From: Anaerolineae bacterium
GTDB lineage: Bacteria > Chloroflexota > Anaerolineae > 4572-78 > J111
Length of the DNA: 17,836 nt
Assembly (NCBI GenBank): GCA_020433835.1
Contig: JAGRBY010000081.1
Span: 1 to 17,836, forward strand
Direction: 5' to 3'
Shown here one piece after another: positions 1 to 6,247 of the stretch (positions within the stretch are counted from its first letter, which is position 1; each line of letters starts with the position of its first letter). Under the pieces are notes generated by a model, which saw nothing but the letters and a program-made list of their open reading frames with translations, did no database searches and was not told the origin of the DNA. Position numbers and translations under genes: made by a program.

Positions 1-249
1 ACGATTTTAAGCGTGGTGACATTTTTCTGGAAAATCAGTTTCCACGGCGCCACGATATCCGCTGCCGCTGCCACGGTGTTCATGATTATCGGCTCGTCGG
101 CGCTGCCGGTTATTTTGCTGGTGCCTTTGGTTGGCTGGTCGCGTATTCGGCTGGCACGCCACACCCCGCGTCAGGTTTTCTATGGATCGTTGGTGGGCAT
201 TGTTTTTGCACTGATTATGGTGCAGGGGATTTTGCAGGGGTTATTATAA
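1..249 (+). CDS. PAP2-family phosphatase, C-terminal fragment
   Basis: The reading frame is open from the first base and ends at TAA 247-249, so only the last 82 codons are present. The fragment has two or three hydrophobic membrane segments. It also has pieces that match the PAP2 (phosphatidic acid phosphatase type 2) active site: a K-I-S-F-H stretch resembling the S-x-H motif, then S-R-x5-H-x3-Q, which resembles motif 3 (SRxxxxxHxxxD) with Gln in the Asp position. Family knowledge: PAP2 membrane enzymes dephosphorylate lipid phosphates or undecaprenyl pyrophosphate at the membrane. The substrate cannot be told from this piece. The Asp to Gln change is seen in divergent PAP2-like proteins and could alter catalysis. 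The call is moderately secure; the N-terminus lies outside the window. Confidence 0.65.
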   Translation, partial: TILSVVTFFWKISFHGATISAAAATVFMIIGSSALPVILLVPLVGWSRIRLARHTPRQVFYGSLVGIVFALIMVQGILQGLL

Positions 250-269
250 GTTTCAATAATGGTAACTAC

Positions 270-432
270 GCAGGCATGTCATCCTTCGGCTTCGCTCAGG
301 ACATGCTTCGAGGCGTTTTTTGCCGAGAAATCCCATCGAACGTTGTCCGAAACTGAACGTGGTAGGGGATTTCTCGCTCCTATAGCCTGCCCTGAGTGTA
401 GTCGAATGGGTTGCTCGAAATGACATGACGGC
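270..432. repeat. intergenic palindromic repeat block
   Basis: This non-coding stretch is built of inverted repeats. GCATGTC (274-280) pairs with GACATGC near 300-306 around a CCTTCGGCTTCGCTCAG core. CGAGAAATCCC (324-334) pairs perfectly with GGGATTTCTCG (366-376). The sequence then continues with a CCTGAGTGTAGTCGAATGGG-type stretch and GCTCGAAATGACATG. Such CTTCGGCTTCGCTCAGGAC and ATTTCGAGC stretches are common dispersed intergenic repeats in Chloroflexota and other bacteria, and their translation gives the familiar ...PERSRR... spurious peptide. The 67-codon reverse-strand open frame here is therefore a repeat artefact, not a gene. The repeat may act as a bidirectional transcription or mRNA-stability barrier between the converging flanking genes (inference). 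Confidence 0.6.
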
Positions 433-439
433 TGAGCAG

Positions 440-543
440 TTACCAGCCTTCAACGATTTGAATGACAGAGCCGGTAGTCATAGTTCCAGTAGCATCGTTT
501 ACGACAAAGCTGATAGCTGAATGCTTACCTCTCTTTAGACTTA
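440..543 (-). other. possible gene-end fragment between repeat and DJ-1-like gene
   Basis: On the reverse strand a frame ending at TAA (440-442) reads ...HSAISFVVNDATGTMTTGSV and ends IQIVEGW, which looks protein-like rather than random. It has no convincing start codon: the only internal ATG leaves 13 residues, and upstream it runs into the DJ-1-like gene in another frame. It could be the 3' remnant of a decayed gene. I do not recognise the family. Low confidence. Confidence 0.2.
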
Positions 544-990
544 CTATCTATCTTTTGTCTGCAATATCTCTATCAAATTTTCAATAAAAGAAAATAACGC
601 TTCAGCCGCAGGCGCATAAAACATAATCGGCGGTAGAGGTAATGTATGGGTCTCTATTTGCGGTGATTCTTTTATAACAAGACAAGCATTATGCAACTGG
701 GCTTGCACTAAAAAAGCATTCAAGCGGGGGTCGATGGTAAACGGCAGCAGTTCCGGGCCGGTACAGGGCATAATGACGGCGGCGGCTTGTTCAACCAGCT
801 TAAGCGCGTGACCCAGCGTAAAATCCGGCACCAGCGCTAAGCCATGAGCACCGGCCAACTGCTGAGCATGCAAGGCCACAATCTTTACCAGCAGCCCGGC
901 TTCGCGCAGTTTCGTGACAAAAATTGTGGCCGTAATTTCATCAAAGCCTTCCCCCCATAAAACAAAGTGATACTTCCTCACCTGAGTCAC
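544..990 (-). CDS. short DJ-1/PfpI-like (class I glutamine amidotransferase-like) protein
   Basis: The 148-residue product starts at GTG 990, with AGGA six bases upstream. The first half matches the DJ-1/PfpI fold: a beta strand, then E-G-F-D-E-I-T (Glu18, in the place of the conserved active-site Glu), then KLREAG and VKIVAL, then A-H-G-L-A-L-V-P-D. Family knowledge: DJ-1/PfpI proteins are cytosolic proteases, deglycase/chaperone-like stress proteins or regulatory domains, with a Glu/Cys pair at a nucleophile elbow. Here the elbow is not recognisable. A Cys is present at 103 (NACLV) but without the usual AAICAG-type context. The protein is also shorter than the usual 170-200 residues. It may be a non-catalytic sensor or a degenerate copy. 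It is divergent from the STAND ATPase gene at 1204, so the two may share a regulatory region. Confidence 0.6.
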   Translation of the reverse strand: MTQVRKYHFVLWGEGFDEITATIFVTKLREAGLLVKIVALHAQQLAGAHGLALVPDFTLGHALKLVEQAAAVIMPCTGPELLPFTIDPRLNAFLVQAQLHNACLVIKESPQIETHTLPLPPIMFYAPAAEALFSFIENLIEILQTKDR

Positions 991-1144
991 AGATCATCCT
1001 TCGTTTAGCTGAACCAAATGTTAAGCTCTCGCTTACTGTAACAGAAAATTTATGGGCTATTACCTCAAATCACTCGCAAATTTTTCATGATCTCGCAGGA
1101 TATCGCACCGCTCTATCACAGACTCTCACAGCCTAACAAAGCTC

Positions 1145-1173
1145 TTGTCTTAACCAAGAAATTATGTTATTCT
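1145..1173 (+). promoter_or_regulatory. candidate sigma70-type promoter for the STAND ATPase gene
   Basis: TTGTCT (1145-1150) and TATTCT (1168-1173) are separated by exactly 17 bp and each match four of six consensus positions. Transcription would start near 1180, about 24 bases before the chosen ATG at 1204. This supports the shorter start, because an upstream in-frame ATG at 1087 would lie before the promoter. Confidence 0.4.
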
Positions 1174-1203
1174 AACAAACATCTTAGCGGGAGAGGAGCT
1201 GTT

Positions 1204-2613
1204 ATGTCTGCTATTCCTTCACCATCTGAACTGGAAGAGATACTGCATGAAGCATTTAAGCGCTATCGTCACGTACCGGCTCAAGCCAGCCCTCTTGAGG
1301 AGCTACAGATCTTTAAAAAGGGTGGGCTGACTGACCACGATTATCAAACAATCAATCAGTTCTTAAATAGCCTGGTTGATCAATTAGCTATGAAATATAC
1401 CGAAAGCGCTGCGATTCTATCGCGGCGCTTTTTTGATGCCGAAAAGATGCTGACAATTGCCAACTCGCTTAATATCAGCGAAGCCACCGGCTATCGCCGC
1501 CAAACCGAGGCGCTGCAGCGGGCGGCGGTGGCTGTCTACCAGCAAGAGGTCGAGGCCCGGCAAAGCTATCGAGCCAAGTTGGAAACCCGGCTGGAACATC
1601 CGACATACAGTCAACTCATCGGCGTTAGTCACCACGTAGAAGCGCTTATCGATCTACTCAAAAGTCCCGGCCCGCCCTGGCTTATCGCTATCGAAGGCTT
1701 TGGCGGCATCGGCAAAACATCGCTGGCGAATCAAGTAGCTCGGCAGGCGATCCAGCAGCAGTTGTTTGATGATTTTGGCTGGGTCAGTGCCCGCACCGTT
1801 CAATTTGAGCTAAGCGGCCATGTGGTTCCGGTCACCGCACCGATGTTGACCTCATCCGAATTGGTATCGCAACTGTTAACGCAGCTTGTCCCCGGTATCG
1901 ACCTCAGCCGCTACAGCCAGGAGGAAGCCCAGCAGCGGCTACACCACCGTTTGAAGCAAAGCCCCCATCTGCTGGTGGTCGACAACCTGGAAACCGTCGA
2001 GGATATCAAAACCCTGCTCCCGATACTCTCCGACCTGTCGAACCCGACCAAATTTTTGCTCACCTCGCGCCGCCGCTTGACAAGTGCCGCCGATATTTAC
2101 TATTTCCCCATCTCTGAATTAAGTCCGGCTAAGACGCTGGAGCTGATTCGCCACGAAATTGCGTGGCGCAACCTGAAACCGCTGCAAACAGCACCCGATA
2201 CCAGTTTGGCCAAAGTGTATGACGTTGTCGGTGGCAACCCGCTGGCCATCCGGCTGGTCATCGGCCAAACCCACGTCTTTACCTTAGAAATGCTGCTTGA
2301 TGATTTAACGGCGGCCCGCAGCCGAACCGTAGGCGAACTGTACACCTTTATTTACTGGCACGCCTGGCACGCGCTGGACGAGCCAACGCAACAACTGCTG
2401 TTGGCTATGCCGTTGGTCGCTGCCCAGGGCGAAACGCTCGACGGGTTGGTTGATATAAGCGATTTAGAGACTCCTGTCGTACGCCGCGCGCTCGAACAGT
2501 TGGTCAACATGAATCTGGTTAACAGCCTGGGCGATCACGCCCACCGCACCTACACCATCCACAACCTGACCCGCAGCTTTCTGCAAGAGCAGGTGATCAA
2601 ATGGATGGGCTAA
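1204..2613 (+). CDS. NB-ARC-like STAND ATPase with N-terminal helical/HTH-like domain
   Basis: The 469-residue product starts at ATG 1204, preceded by GGGAGAGGAG. An in-frame ATG at 1087 lacks a ribosome site. Residues 1-130 are helical. Residues 75-103 (FFDAEKMLTIANSLNISEATGYRRQ) look like a helix-turn-helix of the kind seen as an N-terminal adaptor of STAND proteins. The NTPase follows: Walker A GFGGIGKTS (165-173), Walker B HLLVVDN (255-261), an LLTSRR sensor-like motif (285-290) and GNPLA (344-348, equivalent to the plant/animal GLPLA motif). A winged-helix region occupies about 385-460. Family knowledge: STAND ATPases are signal-gated switches in which repeats hold the NTPase off until ligand binds. 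The repeats are not in this protein but in the next gene, which overlaps it by 13 bp. No nuclease, TIR, protease or other killing domain is visible. The role, transcriptional or defensive, is undetermined. Confidence 0.8.
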   Translation: MSAIPSPSELEEILHEAFKRYRHVPAQASPLEELQIFKKGGLTDHDYQTINQFLNSLVDQLAMKYTESAAILSRRFFDAEKMLTIANSLNISEATGYRRQTEALQRAAVAVYQQEVEARQSYRAKLETRLEHPTYSQLIGVSHHVEALIDLLKSPGPPWLIAIEGFGGIGKTSLANQVARQAIQQQLFDDFGWVSARTVQFELSGHVVPVTAPMLTSSELVSQLLTQLVPGIDLSRYSQEEAQQRLHHRLKQSPHLLVVDNLETVEDIKTLLPILSDLSNPTKFLLTSRRRLTSAADIYYFPISELSPAKTLELIRHEIAWRNLKPLQTAPDTSLAKVYDVVGGNPLAIRLVIGQTHVFTLEMLLDDLTAARSRTVGELYTFIYWHAWHALDEPTQQLLLAMPLVAAQGETLDGLVDISDLETPVVRRALEQLVNMNLVNSLGDHAHRTYTIHNLTRSFLQEQVIKWMG

Positions 2614-3797
2614 CGACCTCGAGCTTAGAAGGCCGGCAGGCACTCTTTAAGCAGCACATTATCCGCTATACCCGCAAAGTCCTGCGCGATATACCACCGA
2701 CCGCGCACCTTATATCGGAGCCGCTGGCGGCGAAAATGCTTCACCTGCTGCCCTACGCTTTTGCGCAGCCCGAAGCTTGGCCCGATACCCGCCGCCTTTT
2801 GTGTACGGCCGCCCCCGGCATGGAGCAGGCCGCCCATTGGGAGAAGTGGACGCAGCAGCTTGTTTCCGCGCTAACCTACAGCCAGCAATATGACGATGCC
2901 GAAACCGAGGCCGAACTGCTGCTGCGGCTCGGTATCTTATGCCAGCGTCGCAGCCGCTTTGCCGAAGCCCGCCGCCATCTTGAAGCCAGTGCCGAGGCTT
3001 ACCAACGGCTCAATCACAGCCACGGGCTGGCCCAGGCGCTCAACCAACAAGCCTACCTGGCCCGGCTTCAGCGTCGATTTGATGACGCCGAGCAGTTGAT
3101 CGAACGGGTTCATAATCTGCTAACGGAGCGCGATGACGAATGGGCGTTTAGTGATTATGTGCTGGGACTTATTGCGTTAGATAAGCGGGAGTGGTCTGAA
3201 TCGGTCGCGTTCTCACGTCGGGCTGCTGAGTTAGCCAATCGCACCCACCAGACGCGCCTAATGGGTCGATGCTTGCTCTGCTGCGGCGTAGCGTTGGAAA
3301 AGAATGGTGACCTGGCTGAAGCAGTCAAGGTGTGCCGCCGAGCCATCGAGGTTTTTGAGAAACTTGGGGATAGCCATTATCAAGCCATTGCCCGGATGAA
3401 TTTAGGAAATGTGTATATGGCTTTAAAGCAGCTAATGGTAGCTTTAGAGCATTATTTCCAGGCTGAGCGCACTTTCCGGGACGTCGAAGATTGGGTGCAC
3501 TTAGGCTTCGTTAATCATAATATTGGCATGATACAACGACATGCGGGACAGTGGTCACAAGCGAAAGAGGCATTTTTTTACAGTATCGAATATTCCCAGC
3601 GCGTTAACAATATTGGATTGTGGATTAACACCCTGGATGAATTAGGGCTGACCTATATTGATGAGGGAGATACAGAACGAGCAAGAGCTATTTTTACCGA
3701 TGCTCTAGATCTATTGAGCAAGATCGAAGGCCAGCCGGGATATGAGCATTGGTTGGCAGAGGTGGCAGCGCATTTGGAACAATCTTCAACCTTATAA
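2601..3797 (+). CDS. tetratricopeptide-repeat protein, partner of upstream STAND ATPase
   Basis: The 398-residue product starts at ATG 2601 inside the end of the STAND gene. AGGTGA (2591-2596) provides a ribosome site, so the two are probably translationally coupled. From about residue 90 to the end it has six or seven TPR units of about 40 residues. Visible signatures include AEARRHLEASAEAYQRL, LAEAVKVCRRAIEVFEKLGD, MNLGNVYMALKQLMVALEHY and LGLTYIDEGDTERARAIF. Family knowledge: TPR superhelices bind peptides or proteins and form the sensor arm of many STAND regulators (AfsR- and MalT-like), where they normally follow the winged helix in the same chain. Here the same domain order is kept but split between two proteins. 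Its N-terminal 80 residues are helical without a recognised motif. It acts in the cytoplasm, having no signal peptide or membrane segment. The stop codon lies in the terminator stem. Confidence 0.8.
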   Translation: MDGLTTSSLEGRQALFKQHIIRYTRKVLRDIPPTAHLISEPLAAKMLHLLPYAFAQPEAWPDTRRLLCTAAPGMEQAAHWEKWTQQLVSALTYSQQYDDAETEAELLLRLGILCQRRSRFAEARRHLEASAEAYQRLNHSHGLAQALNQQAYLARLQRRFDDAEQLIERVHNLLTERDDEWAFSDYVLGLIALDKREWSESVAFSRRAAELANRTHQTRLMGRCLLCCGVALEKNGDLAEAVKVCRRAIEVFEKLGDSHYQAIARMNLGNVYMALKQLMVALEHYFQAERTFRDVEDWVHLGFVNHNIGMIQRHAGQWSQAKEAFFYSIEYSQRVNNIGLWINTLDELGLTYIDEGDTERARAIFTDALDLLSKIEGQPGYEHWLAEVAAHLEQSSTL

Positions 3798-3840
3798 ATA
3801 GGGATCCCTCCTTGGAGAGGGATCCCTATTTATTAAATTT
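3796..3840 (+). terminator. strong rho-independent terminator
   Basis: A perfect 15-bp stem (3796-3810 with 3817-3831) around a 6-base loop is followed by an A/T-rich tail ending TTT. It begins at the TPR gene's stop codon. Because the stem also starts with AAATA, it could work in both directions and end the reverse-strand small gene that stops at 3840. Confidence 0.8.
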
Positions 3841-3986
3841 TAGCCACCACTACCGGCACTTTCACCGGCCAGAGCGGGAGTAGGGACTGATATGTCTGCC
3901 ACTCCATCCGGCAAGATGGGGTCGACCATCGGGATGAGCAGTTTTAACGTGAGAAATACTGCTACAATTCTTTTGAACACTTTCAT
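3840..3986 (-). CDS. small 48-residue peptide with signal-peptide-like N-terminus
   Basis: The frame starts at ATG 3986 with AGAGGTAA ten bases upstream and stops at TAA 3842-3840. The product begins MKVFKRIVAVFLTLKLLIP, a basic start followed by a hydrophobic core. It then reads MVDPILPDGVADISVPTPALA and ends GESAGSGG. The layout is what a secreted or membrane-anchored peptide would show; ALA-GE could be a signal-peptidase site, leaving a tiny GESAGSGG tail. Alternatively the hydrophobic part stays in the membrane. I do not recognise a family. It is convergent with the TPR gene and shares its terminator. Its ribosome site lies in a small hairpin (see regulatory entry). A possible longer gene at 4210-4010 lies just upstream on the same strand. 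The start and ribosome site make it credible, but its length leaves real doubt. Confidence 0.45.
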   Translation of the reverse strand: MKVFKRIVAVFLTLKLLIPMVDPILPDGVADISVPTPALAGESAGSGG

Positions 3987-3997
3987 CTTCTGAGTTA

Positions 3998-4016
3998 CCT
4001 CTATTTTTACTAGAGG
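3998..4016 (-). promoter_or_regulatory. hairpin covering the ribosome site of the 48-residue peptide gene
   Basis: CCTCTA (3998-4003) and TAGAGG (4011-4016) form a 6-bp stem with a 7-base loop. On the reverse strand the 3' arm is the AGAGG of the ribosome binding site used by the peptide that starts at 3986. Folding would mask it. The upstream open frame ends inside the loop (TAG 4012-4010), so ribosomes finishing that frame would open the hairpin. This is a translational-coupling layout (inference). Confidence 0.35.
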
Positions 4017-4210
4017 CTCATCAGAGAGGATCCTCGCCGCCGGGGAGACGGCACGTGCACGTTCTTGCGAGCCGAGATTGTTGGTTTGTTAACGTTAGGT
4101 ATACCTGGTTTACCGCTGACACCGTTAACTTTGGCCAAGCCGGTGTCAGTTGACAACGCGCTAAGCGCGATATCTACATCGGGAAGTTTGTGGGCTATTA
4201 TAAGAAGCAT
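4010..4210 (-). CDS. doubtful small ORF upstream of the 48-residue peptide
   Basis: A 66-codon frame runs from ATG 4210 to TAG 4012-4010. AAGGAG stands only two bases before the ATG, which is too close for efficient initiation. The product (MLLIIAHKLPDVDIALSALS...) has no recognised domain. Its KLPDVDIALS segment loosely resembles LPDGVADISVP in the downstream 48-residue peptide, which may be chance. The DNA contains a perfect 9-bp inverted repeat (CTGACACCG 4116-4124 and CGGTGTCAG 4141-4149), so the region may be structured RNA or leader rather than coding. Treat as tentative. Confidence 0.2.
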   Translation of the reverse strand: MLLIIAHKLPDVDIALSALSTDTGLAKVNGVSGKPGIPNVNKPTISARKNVHVPSPRRRGSSLMSL

Positions 4211-4239
4211 TACTCCTTAAATTAGCCTGACTTCAATCA

Positions 4240-4319
4240 AAAGTGACCACCTTGTTTATGAGCAAAACAGCAATCTTCAATATGAAAAATATTGATAAGA
4301 TTGATGATTAAGGTCACTT
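4240..4319. repeat. nested inverted repeat
   Basis: AAGTGACC (4241-4248) pairs with GGTCACTT (4312-4319). Between them CAATCTTCAATAT (about 4270-4282) pairs with ATATTGATAAGATTG (about 4289-4303) with a 2-base bulge. The two nested stems fit a structured leader, a terminator-like barrier or a decayed mobile palindrome. There is no T-run, so it is not a standard terminator. Confidence 0.4.
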
Positions 4320-4475
4320 CCACAGAGAACATCAATCCCCAGAAAATAGTTAGGACTTTGGTACAGAGGGGAAAGATGGCCTATTTATTTACGGTCACAA
4401 TTTGTTAAAATAGAGCCAAGACATCACTCAAATGTAGCCACGGTATAAAAGTGATGCCTCGACCACGCTCTCTAC

Positions 4476-4598
4476 TTAAAAACCACCAAAATAGATCAGA
4501 CCTCCGCACCCGGCAGTAAGTACAAACCAGAAGATTATCCATAAACAACCACCGCAGCCTTTCTGGGTTACCGAAACAGCTTCGAATTCGTCACTCAT
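4476..4598 (-). CDS. small 40-residue Cys/Gly-rich single-span membrane peptide
   Basis: The frame starts at ATG 4598 and stops at TAA 4478-4476. An in-frame ATG at 4613 would add five residues. The product begins MSDEFEAVSVTQKGCGGCLW and continues with IIFWFVLTAGCGGLIYFGGF. An acidic soluble start is followed by one hydrophobic span bracketed by two CGG motifs. This polarity is typical of genuine small membrane proteins. No convincing ribosome site is visible before either ATG. A TATATATA stretch lies seven to fifteen bases before the 4613 ATG, so a leaderless message is possible. I do not recognise a family. It lies on the same strand as the two other small frames and upstream of them. Confidence 0.4.
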   Translation of the reverse strand: MSDEFEAVSVTQKGCGGCLWIIFWFVLTAGCGGLIYFGGF

Positions 4599-4613
4599 AA
4601 GGATTACTTTCAT

Positions 4614-4843
4614 AGGGTTATATATAGAACCTTTCTATGCTTAGGGATGTCGCCATTCTGGGTAATTGATGATCTCTCGACCAAAGAGGTTAGTAACGGC
4701 TGACAGTTCTTACTTTTGGCGTTAAAGTCTGATGCTATCGTTGTTTCCGATCAAAGTGTCTGTTACTAAACAATCTATCTAGATGATTTATCTTCATCTT
4801 AATTCACTGTGCAACACACGTGTACACACCTAAGGAAAAAAAT
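4614..4843. other. intergenic region before the HTH/AAA-like gene
   Basis: About 230 bases with no open frame of note. It must hold divergent promoters for the reverse-strand small genes and for the forward ATPase gene. The only visible elements are a TATATATA tract near 4620 and a TTGTTT/TACTAA pair near 4740-4768 at 17-bp spacing, which is weak. Confidence 0.3.
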
Positions 4844-6247
4844 GTGGAGAAACTACCAAGCCTTGATAATATCCATAAATTATCTGACATGGATCTCGGA
4901 TACTTTTTAGGAGATCTGAGAGCCAAGCTCGGAGACTCTCAGCAAGAAGTGGCAAGGCCAGTAAACATAGATCGCGCGACAATCTCACGTTGGGAAACAG
5001 GAAAAACGAAACCTCCGCTTGGATATATTGCTTTTTTAATACAGCAGTGGGTGAAAAGAAAAGATGATTCAGAAGTGATTAAAGCTCATTTTTTACAGCA
5101 AATAAATCAAGCTATTAGAGCTTGGTACTCCGAAGAAGTGAACAACTTGTCAAATTGGTCTGAGTTGGACAAATTGGCAGCGGAATTGGTAAAAGAAAAA
5201 CCTATATGCCAGGAATCCCCTATAGGAGCTGTCGCACCATCATCTCCTTGTTACATCGAGCGTCAAATAGATAAGGAGGTTCTTAAGGCCATCCAACAAA
5301 TTGGAGGGGTAACATTTACAATTGAGGGGCCAAGTTTTGTTGGAAAAAGTTCCCTGGTGATGCGTTTAGGAGCAGTTGCACAAGATGAGTTAAAAAAGAA
5401 GATTGTTATTCTTCGAATGGGTGAAGTTCTTGGCCCACAAGACGTGCAGCAAAACGTTTCATTTTATCGACGTTTTTGTCATTCTTTAAGCAACAAACTA
5501 AAAATACCTGAAAATACAGCTTTTTACTGGAATGTACCCTTAACTGAACCCGAACGCTGTACGACATATTTAAGTGACTACATCTTGCCAAAAATAGATA
5601 CCTCTTTCCAGTCATTGGTGATTGTCTTGGAGGGAATGGAGCTATTATTTGAGACAGCTATTTGCAATCATTTTTCCCGAATGTTAAGAGGCTGGACAGA
5701 TGAACGAGCTTTATCTGAGACATCTATCTGGCGAAAACTTGATCTCGTTTTGGTTACATCAACGGAACCATATCTTTTTATCGAAAATTTTCATGGTTCA
5801 CCGTTTAATGTTGGTCTGCGGCATCATTTATCAGATTTTGAGGAGGAGCACATCGTTGAACTGAATAAACGTTATAATTCTCCTTTAGAAAAAAAAGATA
5901 TTGATAAATTAATGACCTGTGTGGGAGGACACCCATATCTGGTACGACAAACCTTTTATTGGCTAAGCAAAGGAGCCACGTTAAAGAACATTTTACAAAG
6001 AGCCGTAAATGATCATAATGGTCCTTTCGATAGTCATTTACGGGAGTTAATGAAAAAAATAAAGAAGGGTTTTTATCAGAATATAGAAATTGAATTGTGT
6101 AAAGCCTTTAACAACCAAATCACCGATGAACTGATGTTTCATCGCTTACGTGGGGCTGGCCTAGTAAAGCGCGAGGATGATTGTATAAAACCACGATGCA
6201 AATTATACCAAGAATATTTCCAAAAACGCTTACATTGCAGTGAATAA
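4844..6247 (+). CDS. XRE-type HTH fused to AAA-like (AAA_35-type) ATPase
   Basis: I chose GTG 4844 because AAGGA (4832-4836) lies seven bases before it; the longer GTG at 4820 has no ribosome site. The 467-residue product has a Cro/C1-type helix-turn-helix at about 19-65 (LRAKLGDSQQEVARPVNIDRATISRWETGK), a linker, then an AAA-like domain. That domain opens with CYIERQIDKEVLKAI (136-150), has Walker A GPSFVGKSS (162-170) and the family's characteristic GGHPYLVRQTFYWL (361-374). The Walker B strand VIVLEGME (259-266) lacks the usual Asp, so hydrolysis may be impaired. The C-terminal 60 residues look like a winged helix. Family knowledge: AAA-like domains of this type occur in signalling STAND proteins of Cyanobacteria and Chloroflexota. 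The next gene overlaps by 8 bp and carries a second domain of the same type. The likely role is a cytoplasmic DNA-binding partner (inference). Confidence 0.8.
   Translation: MEKLPSLDNIHKLSDMDLGYFLGDLRAKLGDSQQEVARPVNIDRATISRWETGKTKPPLGYIAFLIQQWVKRKDDSEVIKAHFLQQINQAIRAWYSEEVNNLSNWSELDKLAAELVKEKPICQESPIGAVAPSSPCYIERQIDKEVLKAIQQIGGVTFTIEGPSFVGKSSLVMRLGAVAQDELKKKIVILRMGEVLGPQDVQQNVSFYRRFCHSLSNKLKIPENTAFYWNVPLTEPERCTTYLSDYILPKIDTSFQSLVIVLEGMELLFETAICNHFSRMLRGWTDERALSETSIWRKLDLVLVTSTEPYLFIENFHGSPFNVGLRHHLSDFEEEHIVELNKRYNSPLEKKDIDKLMTCVGGHPYLVRQTFYWLSKGATLKNILQRAVNDHNGPFDSHLRELMKKIKKGFYQNIEIELCKAFNNQITDELMFHRLRGAGLVKREDDCIKPRCKLYQEYFQKRLHCSE

Noticed and set aside
253..453. Reverse-strand 66-residue open frame containing ACPERSRRM
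   Set aside because: It is the translation of the well-known CTTCGGCTTCGCTCAGGAC-type intergenic repeat; no ribosome site.
1087..1203. N-terminal extension of the STAND ATPase
   Set aside because: No ribosome site at 1087, a candidate promoter lies inside the extension, and ATG 1204 has a strong GGGAGAGGAG.
2590..2615. Programmed frameshift joining STAND and TPR genes
   Set aside because: No slippery heptamer or downstream stem seen; an in-frame ATG with AGGTGA explains reinitiation.
4432..4447. GTAGCCACGGTATAAA as an end of the GGTAGC palindromic element family
   Set aside because: Only a short resemblance to the CCACGG/GTAGC ends; no partner end, no central palindrome and no duplication.
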